NCBI GenBank assembly: GCA_944383695.1 | Contig: CALWQP010000004.1 | Span: 1 to 64,000 of the forward strand | Source: an uncultured Mediterraneibacter sp. | Lineage (GTDB): Bacteria > Bacillota > Clostridia > Lachnospirales > Lachnospiraceae | Length of the DNA stretch: 64,000 nt | Direction: 5' to 3' | Shown: positions 24,912 through 33,475 of the stretch, in pieces | Numbering within the stretch: the stretch's first letter is position 1 | Layout: the number at the start of each line of letters is the position of its first letter | Notes under the pieces: model-generated | What the model was told of the DNA's origin: nothing | The model's input: the letters and a program-made list of their open reading frames with translations, nothing else | Database searches by the model: none | Translations under genes and position numbers: made by a program

Positions 24912-26369
24912 ATGAGCAACAGAGTAAGAACAAGGTTTGCGCCCAGCCCGACAGGGCGGATGCACGTTGGCAATCTGCGGACAGCGCTTTATGCATACCT
25001 GATCGCGAAACACGAGGGAGGAGATTTCATCCTCCGTGTGGAGGACACGGATCAGGAGCGTTTTGTGGAAGGCGCGCTGGATATTATATACAGGACGCTG
25101 GAAAAGACCGGGCTTAAGCACGATGAAGGACCGGACAAAGACGGTGGATACGGACCATATGTGCAGAGCGAAAGGCAGGCATCCGGGCTGTACCTGGAGT
25201 ATGCGAAGCAGCTTGTGGAACAGGGAGACGCATACTACTGTTTCTGTGACAGGGAGCGTCTGGAATCATTAAAGACCTCTGTATCTGACGATGGGACGGA
25301 TATCGTTGTGTATGATAAGCACTGTCTGAGCCTGACCAGAGAAGAGGTTGAGGCGAACCTTGCGGAGGGAAAGCCGTGGGTCATCCGCCTGAATGTTCCG
25401 AATGAAGGGGAAACGACGTTCCACGACGAGATTTATGGGGATATCACAGTTCCGAACAATGAACTGGATGATATGATCCTGATCAAATCGGACGGATTCC
25501 CTACCTATAATTTTGCAAATGTCATTGATGACCATCTCATGGGGATCACCCATGTTGTGAGAGGAAATGAGTACCTGTCCTCCGCGCCGAAGTACAACCG
25601 GCTCTACGAGGCGTTCGGATGGGAAATCCCGGTGTATGTGCACTGTCCGCTCATCACGGATGAGAACCACAAGAAGCTGAGCAAGCGGTGCGGGCACTCC
25701 TCCTATGAGGATCTGATCGGACAGGGGTTTGTGTCTGAGGCTGTAGTCAATTATGTGGCTCTGCTGGGCTGGTGCCCGGCGGATAACAGGGAGATATTTA
25801 CTCTGGAAGAACTGGTGGAAGCTTTTGACTACCGGCACATGAGCAAATCCCCGGCTGTTTTTGATACTGTGAAGCTCAGATGGATGAATGGAGAATATTT
25901 GAAAGCCATGGATTTTGACCGGTTTTATGAACTGGCAGAGCCCTATATCCGCAAGACGGTCACAAAGGGTTATGACCTGAAGAAGATTGCCGCGCTGGTC
26001 AAGACAAGGATTGAGATCCTGCCGGATATCTGTGAGCAGATTGACTTCTTTGAGGAAGTGCCGCAATATGACAATGAGCTTTACACACACAAGAAGATGA
26101 AGACAGATCCGGAGAAGGGGCTTGCCCTCCTCCAGGATGTGCTCCCGCTTCTCGAGGAGCAGCAGGATTACAGCAATGACGCTCTCTTTGAGATGCTCAA
26201 AGGATTTGCGGAGCAGAAAGGACACAAGATCGGCTATGTCATGTGGCCGTTAAGGACCGCGGTCTCGGGCAAACAGAATACTCCGGGCGGCGCGACAGAG
26301 CTGATGGAAGTATTGGGAAAAGATGAGTCCCTGAACAGGATCCGAAAAGGGATCGAAAAGCTGAGTTAG
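24912..26369 (+). CDS. gltX: Glutamyl-tRNA synthetase
   Basis: Class I aminoacyl-tRNA synthetase of 485 residues that charges tRNA-Glu, and possibly tRNA-Gln for the amidotransferase route. The HIGH-type motif is HVGN near residue 18 after APSPTGRM. The KMSKS-type loop is KLSKRCG near residue 258. The C-terminal helical anticodon-binding domain covers about 330-485. It lies in an operon between the Sir2-like gene and a helicase gene that begins 11 bases after its stop. Length and motifs are normal for a bacterial enzyme. Confidence 0.96.
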   Translation: MSNRVRTRFAPSPTGRMHVGNLRTALYAYLIAKHEGGDFILRVEDTDQERFVEGALDIIYRTLEKTGLKHDEGPDKDGGYGPYVQSERQASGLYLEYAKQLVEQGDAYYCFCDRERLESLKTSVSDDGTDIVVYDKHCLSLTREEVEANLAEGKPWVIRLNVPNEGETTFHDEIYGDITVPNNELDDMILIKSDGFPTYNFANVIDDHLMGITHVVRGNEYLSSAPKYNRLYEAFGWEIPVYVHCPLITDENHKKLSKRCGHSSYEDLIGQGFVSEAVVNYVALLGWCPADNREIFTLEELVEAFDYRHMSKSPAVFDTVKLRWMNGEYLKAMDFDRFYELAEPYIRKTVTKGYDLKKIAALVKTRIEILPDICEQIDFFEEVPQYDNELYTHKKMKTDPEKGLALLQDVLPLLEEQQDYSNDALFEMLKGFAEQKGHKIGYVMWPLRTAVSGKQNTPGGATELMEVLGKDESLNRIRKGIEKLS

Positions 26370-26380
26370 AGAGGAGACAG

Positions 26381-28210
26381 ATGGGATTTAGCCAGGCACA
26401 GAAAAAGGCTGTCACCCATGGGACCGGACCCTGCCAGGTACTGGCGGGGCCGGGTTCCGGGAAGACGCTTACCATTGTTAACAGGATCAGGTATCTGATC
26501 GAAGAATGCCATGTAAGACCAGAAGAAATTCTGGTCGTTACTTTTACCCGTTTTGCTGCGGCAGAGATGAAAGAGCGGCTGTCCGGGCTGATGGGAAAGA
26601 AAAACATTCCGGTCACGGCAGGCACGTTTCATGGGATATATTACGGCATCCTGAAGTGGGCGTACAGGTTTGGGCCGGAGAATATTCTGTCAGAGGAGGA
26701 AAAATACCAGCTCCTGCGCATGACCATAGGCCGGCAGGAGCTGGAACTGTCTGATGAAGAAGATTTCCTTAAGGATGTTGCGGAGGAGATCGGAAAAGTG
26801 AAAAACAACCGGATCGATATCCAGGAGTTCGTGTCGTCAAAATGCAGCGCTGAAACATTCCGCGATATATACAGAGAGTATGAAAAAGAGCGCAAAGCTC
26901 TGCGCAAGATCGATTTTGACGACATGCTGGTCGTCTGCTATGAGCTCTTTGCGGCCAGGCCGGATGTGCTGGCGCAGTGGCAGAAAAAATTCCGTTACAT
27001 CCTTGTGGATGAATTCCAGGATATCAACCGTGTACAGTACGATGTGTTGCGGATGCTGGCGCTCCCGGAGAACAATCTCTTTGTAGTGGGAGATGACGAC
27101 CAGGCGATCTATGGCTTCCGGGGCGCTGACCCGGAGATCATGTTCCGGTTCGGGAAGGATTATCCGGGAGCGGAGCAGATCCTCCTTGATGTGAATTACC
27201 GCTCCACCTCAAACATTGTTGCCAATTCCCTGAAAGTGATCGGCAATAATGAGAGGAGGTTCGACAAGAAGATTCAGGCCGTAAGGGATAAAGGAGATTT
27301 CCTGCATATACAGGAGCTGAAAGACCCCAACGAAGAAGCAGAGTATGTGGCGGATGAGATCGCGAAGAGAATAGACAGGGGAGTGCCGGCGGAAGACATT
27401 GCGGTGCTTTTTCGGATACACACAGACGCGCGGCCGGTGACGGAGGAGCTGATCAGGAGAAAGCTGCCTTTTCAGATGAGGGAGCATCTGCCGAATCTCT
27501 ATGACCATTTTATCGCAAAAGATATCCGGGCATATTTCCATCTTGCCACAGGAGAGATCAGCCGCGGGGACATGCTGAGGGTCATGAACCGCCCGAAACG
27601 TTATATCGGGAGGGACAGTCTTGCTGAAGGCGCGTCTTTTGAGGAGATGAGGAAGTTCTACTGTGACAAAGACTGGATGCTGGACCGGATCGATCAGTTT
27701 GAGTGGGATGTAAAAATGCTTTCCCGGATGGCGCCCTATGCGGCGGTCCAGTATATCAGAAAACGAATCGGTTATGATGATTTTCTGAAAGACTATGCCT
27801 ATGCAAACCGGATCGAGCGCGCAGACCTTAATGAAGTGCTCTCAGAGATCGAGGAAGCGGCCCGGCCGTATACAACAGTTGAGGAATGGTTCTGCCATAT
27901 CGAAGAATACACAGAGGCCCTGAAGAGAAAGGAACGGCAGAAGGATCTGCCGGGGGAAGGAGTGCGGCTGATGACACTCCACGCGGCAAAAGGCCTGGAG
28001 TTTGACACCGTATTCCTGATCGGGGCGAACGAGGGAAGGATGCCATATAAAAAGGCAGTGACTGAGAAGGAGGAGGAAGAAGAGCGGCGGCTGTTTTATG
28101 TAGGGATGACCCGGGCGGAAAATGTGCTCCGGATCTGTTACGTAAAAGAAAAAAACGGGAAAGGTGCAGAACCTTCCCGTTTTGTGGATGAACTTCTGGA
28201 AGAGGGATGA
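26381..28210 (+). CDS. UvrD/PcrA-type superfamily 1 DNA helicase
   Basis: ATP-dependent 3'-5' DNA helicase of 609 residues, shorter than PcrA (about 740). Motif Q lies at FSQAQKKAV, Walker A AGPGSGKT near 23-30, motif Ia TFTRFAAAEM, Walker B VDEFQDIN near 210, and motif III DDDQAIYGFRGA near 232. Motif V TLHAAKGLEFDTVFL is near 530 and motif VI EEERRLFYVGMTRA near 565. The usual C-terminal extension of PcrA is missing, as in the smaller UvrD-like proteins of clostridia. Its last codons contain the terminator of the convergent DUF1292 gene. The role is probably repair or replication restart. Confidence 0.92.
   Translation: MGFSQAQKKAVTHGTGPCQVLAGPGSGKTLTIVNRIRYLIEECHVRPEEILVVTFTRFAAAEMKERLSGLMGKKNIPVTAGTFHGIYYGILKWAYRFGPENILSEEEKYQLLRMTIGRQELELSDEEDFLKDVAEEIGKVKNNRIDIQEFVSSKCSAETFRDIYREYEKERKALRKIDFDDMLVVCYELFAARPDVLAQWQKKFRYILVDEFQDINRVQYDVLRMLALPENNLFVVGDDDQAIYGFRGADPEIMFRFGKDYPGAEQILLDVNYRSTSNIVANSLKVIGNNERRFDKKIQAVRDKGDFLHIQELKDPNEEAEYVADEIAKRIDRGVPAEDIAVLFRIHTDARPVTEELIRRKLPFQMREHLPNLYDHFIAKDIRAYFHLATGEISRGDMLRVMNRPKRYIGRDSLAEGASFEEMRKFYCDKDWMLDRIDQFEWDVKMLSRMAPYAAVQYIRKRIGYDDFLKDYAYANRIERADLNEVLSEIEEAARPYTTVEEWFCHIEEYTEALKRKERQKDLPGEGVRLMTLHAAKGLEFDTVFLIGANEGRMPYKKAVTEKEEEEERRLFYVGMTRAENVLRICYVKEKNGKGAEPSRFVDELLEEG
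28150..28184 (-). terminator. DUF1292 terminator inside the helicase gene
   Basis: Read on the - strand, ACGGGAAGGT pairs with ACCTTTCCCGT (one bulge) and is followed by an unbroken run of seven T. It lies wholly within the last 60 bases of the convergent helicase coding sequence. Confidence 0.75.
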
Positions 28211-28215
28211 CCGGA

Positions 28216-28521
28216 TCACTCGATGTCATCCAGATCGATATCGCTGAAATCCTGCTCATCCATCCAGTCGCTGAAAGCTTCAGATGCGCGTTCAAACTCC
28301 TCGTCATCAAGGATGTTTTCAAGATCCGGCTCTTCCTCTTCGCCGTTGTCAATGAATCGGTAGAGATAGACCTGGCCGTCATCATTATCCCCGTTTTCAT
28401 CAAGGGGAAACAGAGCGATATATTCTCTGCCGTCAGTCTCAAAAATGGTGAGGACAGCGCACTCCAGTTCTTCGTCATTTTCAAGTGTCAGTGTTACGGT
28501 GGGTAATTCGTTTTCGTTCAT
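28216..28521 (-). CDS. DUF1292 family acidic protein
   Basis: Small, very acidic cytoplasmic protein of 101 residues. The N-terminal half is a beta-rich DUF1292 domain (TVTLTLENDEELECAVLTIFE, then EYIALFPL and VYLYRF). The C-terminal half is a run of Glu and Asp with short helices. It is widespread in Firmicutes and no function is known to me. AAGGAG precedes the ATG. It converges on the helicase gene with only five bases between the stop codons, and its terminator lies in that gene. Confidence 0.88.
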   Translation of the reverse strand: MNENELPTVTLTLENDEELECAVLTIFETDGREYIALFPLDENGDNDDGQVYLYRFIDNGEEEEPDLENILDDEEFERASEAFSDWMDEQDFSDIDLDDIE

Positions 28522-28652
28522 ATGTGTTTCTCCTTCTGTCTGTTGCGTGTGATATGCAGAAAGCCGTCCTTCTTCCGGGAGGGAGGGCTGCTGCAGCAGT
28601 ATCGTACCATGATGGTATCAGAAAGAAATAAAAAAAGCAAGAGATATGATTA

Positions 28653-28680
28653 TTGACATTCCCCTGAAACACGATAGAAT
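28653..28680 (+). promoter_or_regulatory. Promoter of the sugar-binding lipoprotein operon
   Basis: TTGACA (28653-28658), 16 bp, TAGAAT (28675-28680). Confidence 0.65.
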
Positions 28681-28723
28681 GAAAGAGTGGACGACAACGA
28701 GAGCAGGACAGAGAGGAAGACAG

Positions 28724-29719
28724 ATGAAGAAAAAAGGGATCGGCATCATACGGATGGTTGTGTTTGCCGCTGTTTTGATATCAGGATGCAAAAAGGATGT
28801 AGGCACGCCGGAGGACAATGCCGTTGTGGAAGAGGCGGAGGAAGAGTCGGAAGACCAGACAAAGGACTGGATGTTCGGGTACAGCTGCCCGGATCTTTCC
28901 AATCCTTTTTATCAGGTACTGAAGGATTCTGTCGGGACAGTGCTGGAGGAGCTGGGGAATTCCATAATGGTGCGGGATGCGCAGCAGGATGCAGATGTGC
29001 AGGCCACGCAGATACAGGAGATGATAGACGCAGATGTGGATTTAGTGTTTCTGTGTCCTGTTGACCCGGAACAGATCACAGAGTCCCTGGAATCTCTGAG
29101 GGAAGCAGGCATCCCGGTGGTGAATCTGGGGGGCCGCGTGACAGAGACTGGACTGACAGACGCGTTTATCGGTTCGGATGACGAGAATGCGGGTAAAGTC
29201 TGCGCTCAGGATCTGGCAGAGAAGAGACCTGACGGAGGGAAACTGGTGCTTGTAGAAAGTCCGGCAAATGCCGCGGTCAATGTGCGGATCACGGGATTTG
29301 AGGAGGCAGTCAGCAACAAAGGGTTTGAAGTTGTCAGGAGGGTCGACGCAGAAAAGACAGGGAGCGGGATCCAGGCGGAGATAAAAAGTGTCCTGAGTGA
29401 AGAGGAACGGATCGATGCCATTATGTGCGGGAATGACCAGATGGCGCTCCAAGTGATCCAGGCGCTTGATGCTGCCGGGCGGAATGATATCCTTGTATAT
29501 TGCGTGGGCGGCTCCCCGGAGGTAAAGACCGTGCTGGCAGATCCGGAAAGCGCGATGGCAGGTATCGGAGCGCAGTCGCCTATCAATATGGGAAAAACAG
29601 CCGCGAAGACAGCAGCAGCCCTTCTGGACGGAGGGGCATATGAAAATGAGATCAGCGTGGAGACTTTCTTTATCAACAGAGAAAATCTTGATATGTATGG
29701 AACTGACGGCTGGCAGTAG
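28724..29719 (+). CDS. Ribose/galactose-type substrate-binding lipoprotein
   Basis: Predicted lipoprotein of 331 residues with a signal peptide ending in lipobox ISGC and an acidic linker rich in Glu. The rest is a periplasmic-binding-protein type 1 (Peripla_BP_4) fold: DLSNPFYQVLKDSV near residue 55, an IDADVDLVFLCPVDPE segment, then GSDDENAG and MCGNDQMALQVIQAL. Such proteins bind sugars or other small molecules for ABC import or for sensing. ATG 28724 has AGGAAG upstream and starts the signal peptide properly. No permease or ATPase gene is nearby. It is co-transcribed with a GlgX-like pseudoenzyme gene 14 bases downstream, so a sensor role or use of a transporter elsewhere is possible. Confidence 0.88.
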   Translation: MKKKGIGIIRMVVFAAVLISGCKKDVGTPEDNAVVEEAEEESEDQTKDWMFGYSCPDLSNPFYQVLKDSVGTVLEELGNSIMVRDAQQDADVQATQIQEMIDADVDLVFLCPVDPEQITESLESLREAGIPVVNLGGRVTETGLTDAFIGSDDENAGKVCAQDLAEKRPDGGKLVLVESPANAAVNVRITGFEEAVSNKGFEVVRRVDAEKTGSGIQAEIKSVLSEEERIDAIMCGNDQMALQVIQALDAAGRNDILVYCVGGSPEVKTVLADPESAMAGIGAQSPINMGKTAAKTAAALLDGGAYENEISVETFFINRENLDMYGTDGWQ

Positions 29720-29733
29720 GAAAGGAACAGGCT

Positions 29734-31479
29734 ATGAAGAAGACGACAGGAAGACCACAGCCGTTTGGAGCGGCAGTAGAAAGAGACAGAGTGAACTTTT
29801 CCGTGCAGGTGCCATCGGGAAGATCCTGTGAGCTCCTTTTGTACAGAAAAGGAAAGGAGCAGCCGGCAGCCCGTTTTGACATGCCCGAGAAGGAAGGGAT
29901 CGGCGAAGTGCGTTTCCTTGCGGTAGAGGGGATAGATGCTGAAAAGTACGAATATAACTTCGAGATAGACGGCAGGGTATCGATCGATCCGTATGTCAGG
30001 GAAATCACCGGAAAAGAAGTATTCGGGAGAGAACGTGACCTGTCTGCGCATCAGATCCGGGGAAAACTGGTATCGCCGGAGTATGACTGGGAGGATGACA
30101 GAAGACTGCACCTGCGCTGGGACGAAGTCACGGCCTACAGTCTCCATGTGCGCGGTTTTACAAAACACAGTTCTTCGAAGGTCAGACATAAAGGCACCTA
30201 TCTGGGCGTGATCGAGAAGATTTCATATTTGAAAGAGCTGGGGATCAACCAGATCCAGTGTATGCCGGTTTATGAATTTGAAGAGTGCCAAAAAGGAAAG
30301 ATCAATTACTGGGGGTATGGCCCTGCCTATTATTTTGCGCCCAAAGAGGCGTATGCCGCGGGAAACTCCGCGGTGCGGGAGCTGAAGGACATGGTCAGGG
30401 CATGTCACCGGGAAGGCATTGAAGTGGTCCTGGAGATGCCGTTTGCAGAGGGGATTCCTGTACAGACAGTGCTGGAGTGCCTGCGTTTTTACATGCTGGA
30501 ATACCACATAGACGGTTTTGTGGTGAATCCATATACTGTTCCCTGGGAAATCCTGCAGGGGGATCCCTTTTTAAAAGATATCAAGCTGATACGCAAGGAT
30601 GATGCCTTCCAGAATATCATGCGGCGTTTTCTCAAAGGGGATGAAAATATGATAAGGGATGTGAGCTGGGCGCTCAGGCGTCATTCCGCGGCCGATGGGA
30701 AATGCAATTATATCACTGGGCAGACCGGGTTTACGCTGTGGGACCTTGTTTCTTATGACTGTAAGCATAACGAGGCGAACGGCGAGAACAACGCGGATGG
30801 GCCGGATTATAATTACAGCTGGAACTGCGGGGTGGAAGGCCCCAGCCGAAAGCGGGCAGTGACGGCTCTTAGAAAGAACCAGGTGAGAAATGCCTTTTTT
30901 CTCCTTCTTACAGCCCAGGGAACGCCATGCATCCTGGCTGGAGATGAGTTTTATAATACGCAGAAGGGCAACAATAATGTATACTGCCAGGACAATGAGA
31001 CTGGCTGGGTGGACTGGAGCAGGCTTAAGACAGACGATACGCTCTTTACATTTGTAAAGGAGCTGATCACTTTCCGCAGACAGCATCTCTGTCTGCACCG
31101 TGAGGAAGAACTTAAAGGAATGGACCGGACCGCGTGCGGCGTGCCGGATGTGTCCTACCATGGGGAAAGTGCATGGCAGATAAAGGATGAGGTGTCCAGC
31201 CGCCAGCTTGGAGTTCTTTATTCCGCGGCGGGCCCGGGAGATCAGGAGTGTTTTATCGCCTATAACATGCACTGGATGCCGCATACGTTTGCGCTTCCGT
31301 CTCCGGGAAAAGGCAGGGGATGGAAACTCGCCGCAGACACGCAGGACGGAATCCTGGAGGATCCGGCATCTTTGAAGGAGCAGAAGAGCATTGAGCTGAG
31401 GGAGCGGAGCATCACCATTCTGACCGGTACAGAGATGAAAGAAAAAGCAGACAAGGGAAAAGGGCGGAAAAGAGCATGA
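29734..31479 (+). CDS. GlgX/isoamylase-like protein without catalytic residues
   Basis: GH13-type protein of 581 residues. An N-terminal CBM48-like beta domain (1-115) precedes a shortened barrel. Blocks typical of GlgX are strong: GFTLWDLVSY, KHNEANGENN, YSWNCGVEG and GTPCILAGDEF. Catalytic regions are altered. Region I reads EVVLEMPFAEG (about 230-240) without the DxxxNH motif. In region II, GFRFD is GFVVN (nucleophile Asp lost). Region III, where the Glu acid should be, is KLIRKDDA. Region IV HD is QT in NYITGQTGF (about 325-333). Some 60-80 residues between regions I and II are missing. It is probably a non-hydrolytic glucan-binding protein. It overlaps the DUF5662 gene. Confidence 0.88.
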   Translation: MKKTTGRPQPFGAAVERDRVNFSVQVPSGRSCELLLYRKGKEQPAARFDMPEKEGIGEVRFLAVEGIDAEKYEYNFEIDGRVSIDPYVREITGKEVFGRERDLSAHQIRGKLVSPEYDWEDDRRLHLRWDEVTAYSLHVRGFTKHSSSKVRHKGTYLGVIEKISYLKELGINQIQCMPVYEFEECQKGKINYWGYGPAYYFAPKEAYAAGNSAVRELKDMVRACHREGIEVVLEMPFAEGIPVQTVLECLRFYMLEYHIDGFVVNPYTVPWEILQGDPFLKDIKLIRKDDAFQNIMRRFLKGDENMIRDVSWALRRHSAADGKCNYITGQTGFTLWDLVSYDCKHNEANGENNADGPDYNYSWNCGVEGPSRKRAVTALRKNQVRNAFFLLLTAQGTPCILAGDEFYNTQKGNNNVYCQDNETGWVDWSRLKTDDTLFTFVKELITFRRQHLCLHREEELKGMDRTACGVPDVSYHGESAWQIKDEVSSRQLGVLYSAAGPGDQECFIAYNMHWMPHTFALPSPGKGRGWKLAADTQDGILEDPASLKEQKSIELRERSITILTGTEMKEKADKGKGRKRA

Positions 31480-32012
31480 AGGCGCTGAAGCATTTCAGGA
31501 CGATCACAAAGCATAAGATCCTTGTCATGAAAGAGTGTTTTCGGGTAGGACTCTACCGACAGGGACTGCTCCATGACCTGTCCAAGTACAGCTGGACAGA
31601 ATTCAGGGTGGGATGCAGGTATTATCAGGGCAATCGCAGCCCAAACAACGCGGAGCGTGAAGACAAAGGCTGTTCCTCTGCATGGCTGCATCACAAGGGG
31701 AGGAACAAGCACCACTATGAATACTGGATCGATTATGGACTAGATGGAAGCGCGGGGCTCACAGGGATGAAGATGCCGGTCCGGTATGTAGTGGAGATGC
31801 TTCTTGACCGTATCGCGGCGAGCAAAGTATATAAAGGGGATCAGTACAAAGATTCTGATCCTCTGGAATATTATCTGAACGGGAAAGCGGGGGAGCTGAT
31901 GCATACCGAAACAAGAGAACTTCTGGAGAAGCTGCTCCGCATGCTGGCAGAACAAGGGGAAGAGAAGACGTACCGGTACATCAGGAGAGAAGTGCTGAAA
32001 AAACGGAGATGA
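31476..32012 (+). CDS. DUF5662 family protein
   Basis: Protein of 178 residues of the DUF5662 family. It contains GLLHDLSKYSWTEF near residue 30 and AWLHHKGRNKHHYEYW near residue 68. The spacing of His and Asp residues (HD, then HH and HH) recalls a metal-binding HD-like site, but I cannot assign an activity. Its ATG overlaps the stop of the GlgX-like gene (ATGA), so it is translated from the same message. No signal peptide or membrane helix is present. A link to glucan or sugar metabolism is suggested only by the operon. Confidence 0.8.
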   Translation: MKALKHFRTITKHKILVMKECFRVGLYRQGLLHDLSKYSWTEFRVGCRYYQGNRSPNNAEREDKGCSSAWLHHKGRNKHHYEYWIDYGLDGSAGLTGMKMPVRYVVEMLLDRIAASKVYKGDQYKDSDPLEYYLNGKAGELMHTETRELLEKLLRMLAEQGEEKTYRYIRREVLKKRR

Positions 32013-32024
32013 TCCCGGAAAATG

Positions 32025-32053
32025 TCCGCGGCATCAGGAGCGGATACCGCGGA
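32025..32053. terminator. Stem-loop between convergent genes
   Basis: TCCGCGG (32025-32031) pairs with CCGCGGA (32047-32053). It sits between the DUF5662 gene and luxS, which point toward each other. No T-run is present on either side. Confidence 0.35.
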
Positions 32054-32084
32054 TGGGATTCCAGTCAGGGGCTATCTGTTTGAT

Positions 32085-32564
32085 TTATTCCGGATAAAAG
32101 AGCTGCGAGTCCTGGATGTCGGCCAGCACGTTTTTTAGGAATCTTTTTGCAAGATATCTCGCCATGGGAAGATTCATGTCCAGATAATTACCGCAGTCGC
32201 GGGCGGATGCGCCGGGGATCTCGCCCTCATAGGAAGCGATGAAGGAGAACATTTCCTTCATAAGAGGGACGATGTCATGAGAGGTATGATCTCCTGCGAG
32301 GAGAAGGTAAAATCCTGTCCGGCATCCCATGGGACCGAAATAAAGCACCCTGTCCTTGTATTCTCCGTGGTTCCGGAGGAAGGTTGCCCCCAGATGCTCG
32401 ATCGTGTGGACTTCCGCGGTGTTCATGACCGGTTCATCATTGGGGCTTGTCATACGGATGTCGAAAGTGGTGATGACCGCGCTGCCGACTGTGTCTTTTC
32501 TTGAGACGTATATGCCCGGAACGAGCCGGATATGGTCAATGGTAAAACTTGTGATCTTGTTCAT
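32085..32564 (-). CDS. luxS: S-ribosylhomocysteine lyase
   Basis: LuxS of 159 residues. It cleaves S-ribosylhomocysteine to homocysteine and DPD, the precursor of autoinducer 2, in the activated methyl cycle. The metal ligands are His53 and His57 in HTIEH and Cys124 in DCGNYLDMN. Glu56 and Cys81 in GCRTGFY are the catalytic pair. All expected residues are there. A longer reading frame exists, but the ATG at 32564 has AAAGGA upstream and gives the standard length. It is transcribed leftward from its own promoter and has no pfs/mtn gene beside it. Confidence 0.96.
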   Translation of the reverse strand: MNKITSFTIDHIRLVPGIYVSRKDTVGSAVITTFDIRMTSPNDEPVMNTAEVHTIEHLGATFLRNHGEYKDRVLYFGPMGCRTGFYLLLAGDHTSHDIVPLMKEMFSFIASYEGEIPGASARDCGNYLDMNLPMARYLAKRFLKNVLADIQDSQLFYPE

Positions 32565-32601
32565 GTCTGTATCATTCCTTTCTTTGGGAAGTATCGGTTT
32601 C

Positions 32602-32630
32602 ATTATAGCCTTCGGCGAGAAAAAAGACAA
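32602..32630 (-). promoter_or_regulatory. luxS promoter
   Basis: On the - strand: TTGTCT (32630-32625), 17 bp, TATAAT (32607-32602). Confidence 0.65.
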
Positions 32631-32652
32631 GGATTCAAAGGAGAGAATACAT

Positions 32653-33297
32653 ATGAGATTATATATTGTCCGCCATGGAGAGACGGACTGGAACAGAGCA
32701 CGCAGGGTACAGGGCCGCATGGATATCCCTCTCAATGATTATGGGAGACACCTTGCAGAAGAGACGGCGGAGGGGATGAAAGGTCTCTGCATTGACATTG
32801 GATATACGAGCCCGCTTTTAAGGGCAAGGGAGACGGCACAGATCATACTGGGAGACCGCAAAGCGCCGCTTTATGATGATGAAAGGATCATTGAGCTGTG
32901 CTTCGGGAGTTATGAGGGCCTGTGCTGCAGCGGAGAGGAGCGGGAGCCCGGGAGTGAAGAGTTCAACCGTTTTTTCACAGACACAGAGCATTATATTCCT
33001 CCGGCAGACGCTGAGACGATCCGGCAGCTTTATGACCGCACCGGAGATTTCCTGAAAGAGATGTGCGTAAGAGAGGAGCTTCAGGACAAGAACATTCTCG
33101 TGTCCACGCATGGAGCTGCAATGGCGGCGCTGTTAAACAGGGTCAAGGGCAATCTGTCCGTGGCAGATTTCTGGCGGGATGAGGTGCCCCCGAACTGCGC
33201 GGTGACGGAAGTGGAGATACAGGACAAAAAGCCGGAAATCATAAGAGAGGGTATTATCTACTATAAAGAGAAAGTCAGGAAATGGAAGGCAGTGTAG
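32653..33297 (+). CDS. Histidine phosphatase family protein
   Basis: Phosphoglycerate-mutase-like phosphatase of 214 residues. The catalytic RHG motif is in YIVRHGETDWN (residues 4-14), with His8 as phospho-acceptor. YTSPLLRARETA near 60, an acidic ELCFGSYEG near 90 and the second active-site His in STHGAAM near 158 complete the pattern. Such enzymes remove phosphate from sugar phosphates, alpha-ribazole phosphate or other metabolites; the substrate cannot be read from the sequence. AAGGAG precedes ATG 32653. It is divergent from luxS with 88 bases between the starts, and a terminator overlaps its stop codon. Confidence 0.88.
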   Translation: MRLYIVRHGETDWNRARRVQGRMDIPLNDYGRHLAEETAEGMKGLCIDIGYTSPLLRARETAQIILGDRKAPLYDDERIIELCFGSYEGLCCSGEEREPGSEEFNRFFTDTEHYIPPADAETIRQLYDRTGDFLKEMCVREELQDKNILVSTHGAAMAALLNRVKGNLSVADFWRDEVPPNCAVTEVEIQDKKPEIIREGIIYYKEKVRKWKAV

Positions 33298-33320
33298 TGT
33301 GCTGCCTTTTTAATTTTTTT
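33286..33320 (+). terminator. Rho-independent terminator overlapping a stop codon
   Basis: AAGGCAG (33286-33292) pairs with CTGCCTT (33302-33308), followed by TTTTAATTTTTTT. The loop contains the stop codon of the phosphatase gene. It insulates the copper operon from read-through. Confidence 0.8.
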
Positions 33321-33321
33321 C

Positions 33322-33350
33322 TTGCATTATACCCTGATAGGGTATATAAT
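33322..33350 (+). promoter_or_regulatory. csoR-copA promoter
   Basis: TTGCAT (33322-33327), 17 bp, TATAAT (33345-33350). The spacer is almost completely filled by the CsoR operator. Confidence 0.7.
33328..33346. promoter_or_regulatory. CsoR operator 1
   Basis: TATACCCTGATAGGGTATA, an inverted repeat with TACCC/GGGTA half sites like known CsoR operators. It occupies the promoter spacer, so bound repressor would block polymerase directly. Confidence 0.65.
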
Positions 33351-33366
33351 GTGTTCAGTGGGGAAA

Positions 33367-33383
33367 ATACCCCACGGGGGTTT
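33367..33383. promoter_or_regulatory. CsoR operator 2 (G-tract repeat)
   Basis: TACCCCACGGGGGT at 33368-33381 has the same TACCC/GGGGT half sites and lies just downstream of the predicted transcription start. It may be a second CsoR site or extend binding of the first. Confidence 0.5.
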
Positions 33384-33475
33384 ATTGCCGGACAGATAAG
33401 AAAAACGTATCAGTCTTATTCTTTACAAAAGGATGATATGGTGAATATTTCAGCAGAAGAAGGAGGCCTGCGATC

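Noticed and set aside
24240-25121. Open frame on the - strand across the Sir2-like and gltX genes
   Set aside because: It spans two clear genes on the opposite strand and shows no domain.
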